Shown piece by piece: positions 32,140 to 40,618 of a stretch of DNA of 46,289 nt. Every line of letters begins with the position of its first letter. The first letter of the stretch is position 1. Location: NCBI GenBank assembly GCA_030524125.1, contig JAUNHB010000011.1, positions 1 through 46,289 of the forward strand. The letters are read 5' to 3'. The position numbers and the translations under genes were made by a program. This stretch comes from Eubacteriales bacterium (GTDB taxonomy: Bacteria; Bacillota; Clostridia; Lachnospirales; Lachnospiraceae). Under the pieces are notes generated by a model. That model was given only the letters and a program-made list of their open reading frames with translations. It was not told the origin of the DNA and searched no databases.

Positions 32140-33668
32140 TGAAGGCGGATCAGAAGAAGCTGGGCGTTCTCCTGGCCTACTTGGCACAGGGGATCCACAT
32201 TCTTTCCGGAATCTTGTACACGCCGATCATGCTGCGGCTGCTGGGGCAGAGCGAGTATGGACTTTATCAGCTGGTGGTGTCGGTCGTGTCTTATCTGAAC
32301 GTTTTGAGTCTTGGATTCGGAAGCTCTTACATGAGGTTCTATTCCCGGATCAAAAAGGACGGGGACGAAGAGAAGGTGGCCAGCTTCAACGGCATGTACC
32401 TGACGGTATTTCTGATCATCGCGGGCATCTGTCTGTTGTGCGGGGCGGTGCTGGTGGAAAATATCCGTCTGATCTTCGGAGATGGTCTGACAGAGCAGGA
32501 GTACCCCAAAGCGCAGATTCTTCTGGCGCTTATGGTCTTCAATCTGGCTCTCACCTTTGTGGCGGGAGCCATCGATTCTTTCCTCACCGCGCATGAGGAA
32601 TTTATCTTTCAGAGGATTTTAAGAGTACTCCAGTACTTATTCAACCCGCTGATCACTCTGCCCCTCCTGCTGATGGGCTATGGATCGGTGGCTATGGTTC
32701 TGGTTACGACGGTGCTGACGGTTGCCAAGCTGGCCTCCAGCCTGTGGTACAGCCTGAAGCGTCTGCGGGTCCGGATCCATTTTGGAGGCTTCCAGTGGGG
32801 GCTTCTCAAAGAAATGTGGATCTTTACCGCGTTTATCTGTCTGAATATGATCGCGGATCAGATCAACTGGAATGTGGACAAGGTGCTGCTGGGACGTTTC
32901 AGCGGAACGGTGGCGGTGGCGATCTACGGGATCGGCGGTCAGCTCAACACCATGTATATGCAGCTGTCCACGACGATCTCCAACGTGTTCATCCCTCAGG
33001 TCAACCGGATCGTGGCGGAGAACAACGACAACCGAAGGCTCACGGAGTTGATGACCAAAGTGGGGAGAGTGCAGTTTATCCTGATGTCCATGGTTGTGGT
33101 AGGATTTGTCTTTTTGGGAAGGAATTTTATCCATTTGTGGGCCGGGGACGGGTACGAATATTCCTTTGGGATCACGCTCCTTTTGATCGTGCCGGAGACG
33201 ATCCCGCTGATTCAGGGACTTTCGCTGGAAATCATGCGGGCGAAGAATATGCACAAGGTCCGGTCGTTTGTCTATTTTGCCATGGCGGTGTGCAATGTGT
33301 TCATCAGCATTCCGTGCATCACGCTGTGGGGAGCGCGGGGCGCGGCTGTGGGGACGGCCGTGACGCTGATCCTGTTCGACTGCATCGTGATGAATATTTA
33401 TTATCACAGAAGCGTGGGGCTTGACATGGCATACTACTGGGGACAGATCCTGAAGTTTGTACCGGCGTTTATCCCGATCGTGCTGCTGGAGCTTTTGTTC
33501 CAGCGCCTGTTTCCGACGGAGGGCTTTGCAGCTCTCATCGGGCAGGGATGCGCTTATATGGCGGTCTTTGCCGTCTCCATGTGGAAGCTTGGCCTGAACG
33601 ACGGCGAAAAGCGGCTGGTCACGGCGCCACTGCAGAGACTGGGGCGAAGGCTTTTCAAAAAGGCTTGA
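32139..33668 (+). CDS. Wzx-like oligosaccharide flippase (MOP superfamily)
   Basis: 509 residues from the ATG at 32139, which shares its first base with the previous TAA. About 14 membrane segments. N-terminus LGVLLAYLAQGIHILSGILY and LLGQSEYGLYQLVVSVVSYL, then SLGFGSSYMRFYSRIKKDGD, and central FTAFICLNMIADQINWNVDK with VLLGRFSGTVAVAIYGIGGQ, typical of polysaccharide-export flippases. It would move lipid-linked repeat units across the membrane for the polymerase at 13691. It is not inside the main glycan operons but is the only flippase seen in the window. The stop codon overlaps the -35 box of the thrS promoter. Confidence 0.9.
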   Translation: MKADQKKLGVLLAYLAQGIHILSGILYTPIMLRLLGQSEYGLYQLVVSVVSYLNVLSLGFGSSYMRFYSRIKKDGDEEKVASFNGMYLTVFLIIAGICLLCGAVLVENIRLIFGDGLTEQEYPKAQILLALMVFNLALTFVAGAIDSFLTAHEEFIFQRILRVLQYLFNPLITLPLLLMGYGSVAMVLVTTVLTVAKLASSLWYSLKRLRVRIHFGGFQWGLLKEMWIFTAFICLNMIADQINWNVDKVLLGRFSGTVAVAIYGIGGQLNTMYMQLSTTISNVFIPQVNRIVAENNDNRRLTELMTKVGRVQFILMSMVVVGFVFLGRNFIHLWAGDGYEYSFGITLLLIVPETIPLIQGLSLEIMRAKNMHKVRSFVYFAMAVCNVFISIPCITLWGARGAAVGTAVTLILFDCIVMNIYYHRSVGLDMAYYWGQILKFVPAFIPIVLLELLFQRLFPTEGFAALIGQGCAYMAVFAVSMWKLGLNDGEKRLVTAPLQRLGRRLFKKA

Positions 33669-33692
33669 CACCATGCGCTCACATGTTATAAT
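33665..33692 (+). promoter_or_regulatory. Consensus promoter of the T-box/thrS unit
   Basis: TTGACA (33665-33670), 16-base spacer, TATAAT (33687-33692): both hexamers match the sigma-A consensus. The -35 overlaps the TGA stop of the flippase gene. Transcription would begin near 33699. Confidence 0.85.
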
Positions 33693-33698
33693 GAAAAC

Positions 33699-33940
33699 CA
33701 ATCAAAGACCGATAAAGCAATGACAGGAACAGTAGGCTGACGGAAGTGCCCAGAGAGAAGCGCGGGAAGGTGGGAGCGCTTTGCACGGAGTCATCTGAAG
33801 ACCACCCTGAAGCGGCTCCAATCCAGCCCGGCCGACACCGTTATCGTCAAATGAGTGGTGCGTGCACAAGAAGGGTGGAACCGCGGTAAGCAAAAGTCTA
33901 TCGTCCCTGAACAGCAAAGAATGCTGTTCAGGGATTTTTG
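33699..33940 (+). promoter_or_regulatory. T-box riboswitch (threonine) upstream of thrS
   Basis: The leader of about 265 bases carries the T-box antiterminator sequence AGGGTGGAACCGCGG at 33872-33886, preceded by a long structured Stem I region (about 33720-33815), and followed by an intrinsic terminator. In Stem I the sequence GACCACCCTGAAG (about 33799-33811) offers a Thr ACC codon as specifier, which a GGU-anticodon tRNA-Thr reads; exact register is inferred. Uncharged tRNA-Thr would pair with the specifier and, through its 3' end, with the TGGA bulge, favouring the antiterminator and thrS expression when threonine is short. Confidence 0.92.
33904..33940 (+). terminator. Intrinsic terminator of the T-box leader
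   Basis: TCCCTGAACAGC (33904-33915), 7-base loop, GCTGTTCAGGGA (33923-33934), a perfect 12-bp stem followed by TTTTTG. It is the alternative fold to the T-box antiterminator and lies 26 bases before the thrS ATG. Confidence 0.9.
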
Positions 33941-33965
33941 TTGCCTGAAAAGAAGGAGGAAGAAC

Positions 33966-35903
33966 ATGAAGATTACATTGAAGGACGGATCTGTGAAGGA
34001 ATATGCGCAGGCGATGTCGGTGCTGGATATTGCAAAGGATCTGAGCGAAGGACTGGCCCGCGTGGCCTGCGCCGGAGAGGTGGACGGAGAGGTCGTCGAT
34101 CTGAGAGAGACGATCGACAAGGACTGTTCTCTGAATATCCTGACGGCCAAGGACGAAAAGGGTCTGGCGGCGCTGCGCCATACGGCCAGCCATGTGATGG
34201 CTCAGGCGGTGAAGCGGCTGTATCCGGGGACGAAGCTGGCCATCGGCCCTTCCATCGCCGACGGCTTCTATTATGACATGGAATTTGAGACGCCGCTGAC
34301 CAGCGACGATTTTGGGAAGATCGAGGCCGAGATGAAGAAGATCATCAAGGAGGATCTGAAGATCGAGCGGTTCACCAAGCCGAGGGACGAGGCGATCGCG
34401 TTCATGAAGGAAAAAGGCGAGCCGTACAAGGTGGAGCTGATCGAGGATCTGCCGGAGGGCGAAGAGATCAGCTTCTACAGCCAGGGAGAATTTGTGGATC
34501 TGTGCGCAGGCCCCCATCTGATGAGCACAAAGGGCGTCGGCAAAGCGTTCCGCATCATGAATCTGGCGGGAGCTTACTGGCGGGGCGACGAGCACAACAA
34601 AATGCTGACCAGACTGTATGCGACTGCATTTTCCAGGAAGGAGGAGCTGGAGGCCTACATCACGATGATGGAGGAGGCCAAGAAGCGCGATCACCGGAAG
34701 CTTGGCAGGGAGCTGGGCCTGTTTATGATGCATGAGGCCGGACCGGGATTCCCGTTCTTCCTGCCCAAAGGAATGGTCCTGAAAAATACGCTGCTGGATT
34801 ATTGGAGACAGATCCACAAAAAGGCGGGATATGTGGAGATCGCCACGCCGATCATCCTGAACAGAAGCCTCTGGGAGACTTCCGGACACTGGGATCACTA
34901 TAAAAACAATATGTACACTACGGTCATCGACGGCGAGGATTATGCGATCAAACCGATGAACTGCCCGGGAGGCGTGCTGGTGTACGCATCTGAACCGAGA
35001 TCCTACCGCGATCTGCCGCTCCGGATCGGCGAGCTGGGACTGGTGCACCGCCATGAGAAATCCGGCCAGCTTCACGGACTTATGAGAGTCCGCTGCTTTA
35101 CACAGGACGACGCGCACATTTTCATGATGCCGGAGCAGATCAAGGAAGAGATCAAGGGCGTCGCGGCGCTGATCAACGAAGTGTATTCGCTGTTCGGCTT
35201 CGAGTATCATGTGGAGCTCTCCACGAGACCGGAGGACTCCATGGGAAGCGACGAGGATTGGGAGATGGCGACGGAAGGCCTGAGAAGCGCGCTGGATGAG
35301 ATCGGGCTTCCCTATGTGGTCAATGAAGGAGACGGCGCGTTCTACGGACCGAAGATCGATTTCCATCTGGTGGACTGCATCGGACGGACGTGGCAGTGCG
35401 GCACGATCCAGCTGGATTTCCAGCTTCCGCAGAGATTTGAGCTGGAGTATATCGGCGCGGACGGAGAAAAGCATCGCCCAATCATGATCCATCGCGTCGT
35501 GTTCGGGTCCATCGAGCGCTTTATCGGCATCCTGACCGAGCACTTTGCGGGAGCGTTCCCCACGTGGCTGTCTCCGGTTCAGGTGCGCGTGCTTCCGATC
35601 TCCGAGAAATATATGGATTACGCGCAGCTCGTGAAGAAGAAGCTGGACGACGCGGGAATCCGCGTGGAGCTGGATACCCGTTCCGAGAAGATCGGCTACA
35701 AGATCCGCGAGGCGCAGACGGCGAAGATCCCGTATATGCTTGTGGTCGGACAGAAAGAGGAAGAGGAAGGCACGGTGGCGGTCAGAAGCCGCGCGGCCGG
35801 CGACGAGGGCGCGAAAGGGCTGAATGAGTTTATCTCTGACATCCTGCGCGAGATCGACAGCAAGGAGAACCGTGTGAAAGAGACGAAGGAGAACGAGGCG
35901 TAA
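33966..35903 (+). CDS. thrS: Threonyl-tRNA synthetase
   Basis: 645 residues, standard length; ATG at 33966 with AAGGAGGAA 5-6 bases upstream, upstream in-frame codons belonging to the T-box leader. TGS domain (residues 1-60, ITLKDGSVKEYAQAMSVLD), then the HxxxH editing-type domain (LRHTASHVMAQAVKRLYPG, SQGEFVDLCAGPHLMSTKGV), class II core with IKPMNCPGGVLVYAS (zinc/active site Cys), HRHEKSGQLHGLMRVRCFTQ DDAH, RTWQCGTIQLDFQLP, and the C-terminal anticodon domain (FPTWLSPVQVRVLPISEKY). Charges tRNA-Thr. Controlled by the T-box. Note a spacing-free description: the motif 2 stretch continues directly into DDAH. Confidence 0.98.
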   Translation: MKITLKDGSVKEYAQAMSVLDIAKDLSEGLARVACAGEVDGEVVDLRETIDKDCSLNILTAKDEKGLAALRHTASHVMAQAVKRLYPGTKLAIGPSIADGFYYDMEFETPLTSDDFGKIEAEMKKIIKEDLKIERFTKPRDEAIAFMKEKGEPYKVELIEDLPEGEEISFYSQGEFVDLCAGPHLMSTKGVGKAFRIMNLAGAYWRGDEHNKMLTRLYATAFSRKEELEAYITMMEEAKKRDHRKLGRELGLFMMHEAGPGFPFFLPKGMVLKNTLLDYWRQIHKKAGYVEIATPIILNRSLWETSGHWDHYKNNMYTTVIDGEDYAIKPMNCPGGVLVYASEPRSYRDLPLRIGELGLVHRHEKSGQLHGLMRVRCFTQDDAHIFMMPEQIKEEIKGVAALINEVYSLFGFEYHVELSTRPEDSMGSDEDWEMATEGLRSALDEIGLPYVVNEGDGAFYGPKIDFHLVDCIGRTWQCGTIQLDFQLPQRFELEYIGADGEKHRPIMIHRVVFGSIERFIGILTEHFAGAFPTWLSPVQVRVLPISEKYMDYAQLVKKKLDDAGIRVELDTRSEKIGYKIREAQTAKIPYMLVVGQKEEEEGTVAVRSRAAGDEGAKGLNEFISDILREIDSKENRVKETKENEA

Positions 35904-35918
35904 GACAGAAAGATTGCC

Positions 35919-35948
35919 TGCGCAGGCGGCCGGCGGCATGCCTGCGCA
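35919..35948. other. GC-rich hairpin after thrS
   Basis: TGCGCAGGC (35919-35927) and GCCTGCGCA (35940-35948) form a perfect 9-bp stem around 12 GC-rich bases. No T-run follows, so it is not a typical terminator; it may weaken readthrough or protect thrS mRNA. It ends 16 bases before the next ATG. Confidence 0.5.
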
Positions 35949-35964
35949 GAACAGGAGAGGGAGC

Positions 35965-37005
35965 ATGGACAAGAGAGATTATCGGCTGGATGTGATTCGG
36001 ATCATGGCGTGCTGCTTTGTGGTGCTGATCCATGTAGCGACATACGGAATGGAGATCATGGATCCGGCGGGGTCCGACTGGATGATCCGCAATATCGTGT
36101 CGTGCGCAGCCCGCAGCGCGGTGCCGGTCTTTTTTATGATCAGCGGAATTTTGTTTATGGAGAAGACGGTTTCCTTAAAGAGCCTGTACGGAAAATACAT
36201 TGCGAGGATTTTTGCCTCATGGGCGCTGTGGTCGGCCTTTTATGCGCTGATCGATTATGCGGCAAGCAGGAAGGACGGAAACGCTTCTCTGGGATATTTT
36301 GCAGAGCGGTTTCTGAAAGGGCATTATCATCTCTGGTTTTTGCCGACACTGATCGTCGTGTATATGCTGCTGCCCATGATCCAGAGAGTGGTTGTGGGAT
36401 GTCCGGGCTTCCTGATGAAATATTTCGGGGCGCTCGTATTGATCGGAGTGATCGGCAGGGAGACGCTTGCGCCTTATGTTCATAACGCAGGCTGGGACGG
36501 ATTGTGGGATAATTTCTCGATTCCGCTCGTGTCGGTGGGCGTCATTTATTTTGTGCTCGGGTATTGCCTGTATCAGAAGAAGAACTGGATTTCTGCAAAA
36601 GCGGGGTTTGCCATGTATGTGCTGGCTGCCGCGACCATGGCGGCGGTAAACGGGATCCATGCAGTCTGGGCCGGAGGACACCGGTCGTCTGCGAGCGTAT
36701 ATCTGGGACTGGGCGTCCTGCTGACGTCCGCGGGCCTGTTCACGTGCCTGCTCCAAACAATCCCGGAAAAGGGCTTTTCGGACCGGCAGAAAAAAATCCT
36801 GAGAGAGGTGTCGGACTGCACCTTCGGCATCTATCTGATGCATACGTTTTTCATCGAGCAGGTGTACCGGAGAGTGGGACTGACGCAGGAGATGTTTCCG
36901 ACGCTCGTCTCTATCGTGTTCTTTTTTGCGCTGACGTTTGGCATAAGCCTTGCGGGCGCGTGGTGCCTGCGGAGGATTCCGGTGATCCGCCGGTGGGCTT
37001 TGTGA
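35965..37005 (+). CDS. Acyltransferase family 3 membrane protein
   Basis: 346 residues from the ATG at 35965 (AGGAGAGGG upstream). About ten membrane segments. Family markers: KRDYRLDVIRIMACCFVVLI HV start with the conserved RxDxxR and His, SAVPVFFMISGILFMEK, HYHLWFLPTLIVVYMLLPMI, and FGIYLMHTFFIEQVYRRVG at the C-terminus. Such proteins O-acetylate or O-acylate surface glycans using cytoplasmic acyl-CoA. No promoter is evident in front, so it is probably transcribed from the thrS promoter through the hairpin. The target glycan is unknown; the envelope genes nearby are candidates. Confidence 0.9.
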   Translation: MDKRDYRLDVIRIMACCFVVLIHVATYGMEIMDPAGSDWMIRNIVSCAARSAVPVFFMISGILFMEKTVSLKSLYGKYIARIFASWALWSAFYALIDYAASRKDGNASLGYFAERFLKGHYHLWFLPTLIVVYMLLPMIQRVVVGCPGFLMKYFGALVLIGVIGRETLAPYVHNAGWDGLWDNFSIPLVSVGVIYFVLGYCLYQKKNWISAKAGFAMYVLAAATMAAVNGIHAVWAGGHRSSASVYLGLGVLLTSAGLFTCLLQTIPEKGFSDRQKKILREVSDCTFGIYLMHTFFIEQVYRRVGLTQEMFPTLVSIVFFFALTFGISLAGAWCLRRIPVIRRWAL

Positions 37006-37054
37006 CGGCGCACGGCGGGATCGCTGCGCCGAACTGAGAAAAATAAAAAAATGG

Positions 37055-37083
37055 TTGACAAGAAGACCATGTTTTGGTATTAT
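37055..37083 (+). promoter_or_regulatory. Promoter for tRNA-Met
   Basis: TTGACA (37055-37060), 17-base spacer, TATTAT (37078-37083); tRNA begins 31 bases downstream. Strong sigma-A-type match. Confidence 0.85.
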
Positions 37084-37113
37084 AACGAAGTCGGTTGTGA
37101 GACTGGCAGAGAT

Positions 37114-37187
37114 GGCGAGATAGCTCAGCTGGCTAGAGCACACGGTTCATACCCGTGGTGTCGAGGGTTCGAGTCCCCCTCTCGCTA
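37114..37187 (+). tRNA. tRNA-Met (CAU)
   Basis: 74 bases form a full cloverleaf: acceptor GGCGAGA/TCTCGCT (first pair G-U), D arm GCTC/GAGC, anticodon stem CACGG/CCGTG with anticodon CAT at 37148-37150, T arm with loop TTCGAGT. The second pair of the T stem is A-C. The 3' CCA is not encoded. It lacks the initiator C1xA72 mismatch, so it is elongator Met; a lysidine-type tRNA-Ile with CAU is the less likely alternative. Confidence 0.92.
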
Positions 37188-37191
37188 CTAT

Positions 37192-37225
37192 GGCTTCCTA
37201 AAGTAGATTTAGGGAGCCTTTTTTT
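37192..37225 (+). terminator. Intrinsic terminator after tRNA-Met
   Basis: GGCTTCCTAAA (37192-37202), 5-base loop, TTTAGGGAGCC (37208-37218): 11-bp stem with one T-G pair, followed by seven T residues. The ~107 bases from here to ispF hold a small GC hairpin (GGCGGA/TCCGCC) but no clear promoter. Confidence 0.9.
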
Positions 37226-37332
37226 CTGTTACAGACGTGCCGCGGCGGGATGGCTTCAGGCCGCCGGGGGCAGTCGGCAAGGGGCGGAACTCCTTCAGAT
37301 CCGCCGCAAATAAAAGACGAGGAGGCAACAAG

Positions 37333-37878
37333 ATGCGAGTTGGAATGGGTTACGATGTGCATCGGCTTGTGGAAGGCCGGGATCTGATCATCGGAGGAGT
37401 GAGCATCCCGTATGAGAAGGGACTGCTGGGTCACTCGGATGCGGATGTGCTGCTTCATGCCGTGATGGATGCGCTGCTGGGAGCCGCCGCGCTGGGGGAT
37501 ATCGGAAAGCATTTTCCGGATACGGACGAAGCGTATCGGGGAATTTCCAGCGTCCGGCTTCTGGAGCATGTGGGGGAGCTTCTGGAAAAGGAAAATTATC
37601 AGATCGTCAATATCGACGCGACGATCATCGCCCAGAAGCCGAAAATGGCGCCGCACATTCCGGCCATGATCAGATGTGTGGCGGATACGCTCCGTCTGGA
37701 GACCAGTCAGGTCAATATCAAGGCGACGACGGAGGAGGGGCTTGGATTTACCGGCACAGGGGAAGGGATTTCCGCACAGGCGATCTGCTCGCTGATGCCG
37801 ATCACGGCCTATATTGACGAAGACGTCTCCGCCAGGCGAAGCGGATGCGAGGGGTGCGGCGGATGCCAGAGAAATTAG
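37333..37878 (+). CDS. ispF: 2-C-methyl-D-erythritol 2,4-cyclodiphosphate synthase
   Basis: 181 residues from the ATG at 37333 (GAGGAGG upstream). [20 protein letters not shown] carries the metal ligands D8 and H10; [20 protein letters not shown] contains the third ligand H42; then [13 protein letters not shown] and [20 protein letters not shown]. It makes the cyclodiphosphate of the MEP isoprenoid pathway, which feeds undecaprenyl phosphate, the carrier used by the glycan genes. The protein is about 20-25 residues longer than usual: the tail [19 protein letters not shown] adds a CxxCxxC cluster not part of the family. The last 16 bases overlap the next gene. Confidence 0.96.
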   Translation: MRVGMGYDVHRLVEGRDLIIGGVSIPYEKGLLGHSDADVLLHAVMDALLGAAALGDIGKHFPDTDEAYRGISSVRLLEHVGELLEKENYQIVNIDATIIAQKPKMAPHIPAMIRCVADTLRLETSQVNIKATTEEGLGFTGTGEGISAQAICSLMPITAYIDEDVSARRSGCEGCGGCQRN

Positions 37879-38699
37879 AGATCATACCGACGCCCAGACT
37901 TTTGGACGAGGCGGAGAGGAAAGCTACGAGGAAGCTGTATCAGGAGGCGTTTCCGGAGGATACCGGGAGGTTTGTGGACTTTTATTATCAGTACAAGATC
38001 AGGGACAACGAGATCCTGGCCGTGGAGGAGGACGGGAGGTTCGTGTCCATGATCCACCTCAATCCGTACAGGATGATCGTCAACGGATATGAGACTCCGG
38101 GCAATTATATCGTGGCGGTGGCCACGGCGAAGGAATATCGCCGCCGCGGGTACATGCGGGCGCTTCTCGAGGAGGCGCTGCGGAAAATGGGACGGGAGAA
38201 AATGCCCTTCACGTTCTTGATGCCGGCCAGCGAGCGCATCTACACGCCCTTTGATTTTGTGTGGATCTGCCCGTTCACAGAGCTTCCGCCCAGAGTGGAG
38301 CGCATGGACGCCGACGGTCAGAACCGGTATCTGGCGCAGCGTTATCAGGTGTTCTGTAAGCGGGATGCGAGATATATGGAAAATCTTCTCGCAGAGCGCG
38401 AGGCAGAGCAGGGAGAGAGCAGCGCCGGTCCGATCCCGCCGTTCATGGCAAGGATCACCAACGTGGAACAGATGCTCCGGCTGACCTCGTCCATGGAGGA
38501 GCGGGAGTTGTATGTGAAGGTGAAGGATGAAACCGTTTCGGAAAACGACGGCTGTTTTTACTGGAAGTCCGGGCCGGAGAAGAGCGAGGCGGTCAGGCTT
38601 CCGGAGAGACCGGAGCATGTGGACCTGGAGCTGACCGTGGGAGAGCTGACGTCCATGGTATTTCAGAGCTTCCGCATCTGCCTGTCAGAGGCGGTTTGA
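37863..38699 (+). CDS. GNAT-family N-acetyltransferase (Eis-like N-terminal part)
   Basis: 278 residues from the ATG at 37863, with GAGGGG about 8 bases upstream inside ispF. The acetyl-CoA loop is clear: [25 protein letters not shown], preceded by [19 protein letters not shown] and followed by [19 protein letters not shown]. The C-terminal part (about residues 190-278, [37 protein letters not shown]) resembles the sterol-carrier-like end of Eis-type acetyltransferases, in a short form. Substrate unknown. Coupling to ispF is probably only positional. Confidence 0.85.
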   Translation: MPEKLEIIPTPRLLDEAERKATRKLYQEAFPEDTGRFVDFYYQYKIRDNEILAVEEDGRFVSMIHLNPYRMIVNGYETPGNYIVAVATAKEYRRRGYMRALLEEALRKMGREKMPFTFLMPASERIYTPFDFVWICPFTELPPRVERMDADGQNRYLAQRYQVFCKRDARYMENLLAEREAEQGESSAGPIPPFMARITNVEQMLRLTSSMEERELYVKVKDETVSENDGCFYWKSGPEKSEAVRLPERPEHVDLELTVGELTSMVFQSFRICLSEAV

Positions 38700-38724
38700 A
38701 AAAGAGACAGAGGAGAAAAAGTGT

Positions 38725-40371
38725 ATGAGTAAAATGGAGAAAAGAGTGATCGTCCTGCTCTTTGTGGTCTTTTTTCTGGTGGGACTTGTCGCGGTGCAGG
38801 GATATGGGATCAACGTGGACGAAAACACGGAAATCGACATTGCGAGAATGGATCTGAAGGAGTATGTGCGGCTTGTGGGAGGAGAAGAGAGCAGTCTTTT
38901 CCGGTACATGGATTCGCTGATCGGGGATCTGATGGATTCCGTTGAGATCGCCCACGGGGAGGCGCTTTTATACCCGGCTGCTGCGGTGGTGTCGGTGCTT
39001 CGGATGATCGGGAGGACGGACCTTGGAATGCTTTTCTACCATATGTACCTGTACGTATGGTTTCTCGTGGGACTTCTGGCGGCCTATCAGACAGGGAAAT
39101 TTCTCACCGGAAAGATTTCCGGCGGAGCTATGGCGGCCGCCTGTCTCGGCCTCAACCCGCTCCTGTTCGGAATGTCTTTCATCAACAATAAGGACATGAT
39201 CATGCTGTCTCTGACCTGCATCTGCATTTATCTGGGAATCCGGTTTGTGGAGCAGAAAACGTGGAAATGGAGCGTCGCATGGGGAATTTCGGCCGCTTTT
39301 TGTCTCAACATGAGGATCATCGGACTTGCTTATATCGGCCTGTTCGGCTTGCTGTATCTGTATGAATTCTGGACGAAGAAAAGAGACCGGACGACCTTCC
39401 GAAACGGTGTGATCGCGCTGCTCACGGTGATTGTTGTGTTTCTTGCGGTCACTCCAGCCACATGGTATTCGCCGATCGGCTATTTTACATATACCATATC
39501 GAGTTCCGCCGAGTTTTTGCGGCTGGACAACTGGGAGCTCTACCGGGGAGAGATCTACAACTATCTTCAGAAACCGCTTCCGTGGCATTATTTCTTTGTG
39601 ATGTTCGGAGTCAGCACGCCGATCGTCTTTCTGGCGATATTCCTTCTGGGGCAGGCGGGAAGCGCATGCCTTCTGATCCATGATCTGAAGAGAAAAGCGG
39701 TGGAAGGAAGGATGAAATATATCCTGATCTTTCAGGTGATCGTCTGGGTGCCCATGCTGTATTTTGTGATAAAAGGAGCGCACGTCACGTTCCGGCATTT
39801 CTGGTTTATGTATCCCGAACTGGCTTTTACGGGGGTGTATGCGCGCTGCAGACTGTGCAGAGGAAGGAAAGCGGAGCGGATCGCAGGAGCAATGTTCGGC
39901 GCGCAGGCGGTCGTGTGCGCGGTGATGCTGATCGCGGGGCACCCGTTTCAGACGACGTACTTTAATGTGCTTGCAGGGCCCGGTGCAGACACGCGGTTTG
40001 CCTATGTGAATACCGATTATTACAAGGAGGCGCTGGAACGGATTCTGACCATGGACGACGGGGATGATATTTTGATCTCGTCGGACAATCTGAACTGTTA
40101 TTTTGGCGTCAAGCAGGCGTGGGAGATCCTGCATCCGGACAAAAAGGCAAGGATCCGGATCGCGCCGCCCGATACGGAGGAGTGTGCGCAGGCGGACTAT
40201 CATGTATATGGACAATCGGTGTTGGTTCAAGAGAATATGATGGCAGAGCAGGGCGTCGGGGAAGCCGTCTTCTGCGAGCCGGAGGAAAAATATGACAGTT
40301 CGCTGCCGCTGAAGGCGTACGGAAAGACGGTCGTAACCATCTGGTACAACAGTTCAGCCAGCCGGGAGTGA
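38725..40371 (+). CDS. GT-C-type membrane glycosyltransferase-like protein, C-terminus changed by repeat insertion
   Basis: 548 residues, GAGGAG 9 bases before the ATG. One N-terminal membrane segment, then an extracytoplasmic loop with an acidic pattern (QGYGINVDENTEIDIARMDL) as in PMT/ArnT-like (GT39/GT-C) proteins, LLYPAAAVVSVLRMIGRTDL, GLNPLLFGMSFINNKDMIML, and about ten further membrane segments, with a soluble C-terminal region (FAYVNTDYYKEALERILTMD, DILISSDNLNCYFGVKQAW). It may glycosylate a surface polymer or protein from a lipid-phosphate sugar. The last six residues (SSASRE) come from a family A repeat; without the repeat and one copy of a 14-bp direct repeat the end would be TIWYNE-stop, giving 543 residues. 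Confidence 0.85.
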   Translation: MSKMEKRVIVLLFVVFFLVGLVAVQGYGINVDENTEIDIARMDLKEYVRLVGGEESSLFRYMDSLIGDLMDSVEIAHGEALLYPAAAVVSVLRMIGRTDLGMLFYHMYLYVWFLVGLLAAYQTGKFLTGKISGGAMAAACLGLNPLLFGMSFINNKDMIMLSLTCICIYLGIRFVEQKTWKWSVAWGISAAFCLNMRIIGLAYIGLFGLLYLYEFWTKKRDRTTFRNGVIALLTVIVVFLAVTPATWYSPIGYFTYTISSSAEFLRLDNWELYRGEIYNYLQKPLPWHYFFVMFGVSTPIVFLAIFLLGQAGSACLLIHDLKRKAVEGRMKYILIFQVIVWVPMLYFVIKGAHVTFRHFWFMYPELAFTGVYARCRLCRGRKAERIAGAMFGAQAVVCAVMLIAGHPFQTTYFNVLAGPGADTRFAYVNTDYYKEALERILTMDDGDDILISSDNLNCYFGVKQAWEILHPDKKARIRIAPPDTEECAQADYHVYGQSVLVQENMMAEQGVGEAVFCEPEEKYDSSLPLKAYGKTVVTIWYNSSASRE

Positions 40372-40509
40372 CAGGCAAAAATCGTGCTTGCACGAATTTT
40401 GGCCTGTTGCCCCCGGCTGAGGGAGCGCCGGATCATGAGCAAAGATAGCCGCGTAAGCGGCGGGGAGCGCGTCAGCGCGGCTTTGCGAATGGCGCGGGCT
40501 GAACGGTTG
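40351..40509 (+). mobile_element. Family A MITE-like repeat, copy 3 (longest)
   Basis: 159 bases flanked by the exact 14-bp direct repeat CCATCTGGTACAAC (40337-40350 and 40510-40523). Ends are inverted: AGTTCAGCC at the left, GGCTGAACGGT at the right. The left half folds as a nested hairpin: AGCCGGG/CCCGGCT (40360-40366/40412-40418) enclosing a near-perfect palindrome 40371-40387/40390-40407. The right half (40435-40508) is about 94% identical to copy 2 and has its own stem. No coding capacity. It supplies the stop codon of the upstream gene. Confidence 0.82.
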
Positions 40510-40538
40510 CCATCTGGTACAACGAATAGAGAATAGCC

Positions 40539-40567
40539 TTTCCAGAAGCTGTAATCTATGCTAAGAT
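40539..40567 (+). promoter_or_regulatory. Weak candidate promoter before the FAD oxidoreductase gene
   Basis: TTTCCA (40539-40544), 17-base spacer, TAAGAT (40562-40567), about 50 bases before the ATG at 40619. Only a partial consensus match, but the stretch is AT-rich and follows the repeat's hairpins, which could block readthrough. Confidence 0.35.
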
Positions 40568-40618
40568 AACAAATAAAGCATGACAACGATAAAAAAGAGC
40601 AAGAAAGGAAATAAAAAC

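Noticed and set aside
35919-35948. Intrinsic terminator after thrS
   Set aside because: The stem is good but no T-run follows on either strand, so it is listed only as a hairpin.
37114-37187. Initiator tRNA-fMet
   Set aside because: The first acceptor pair is G-U, not the C-A mismatch of initiator tRNAs, and the anticodon stem lacks the three G-C pairs in the initiator arrangement.
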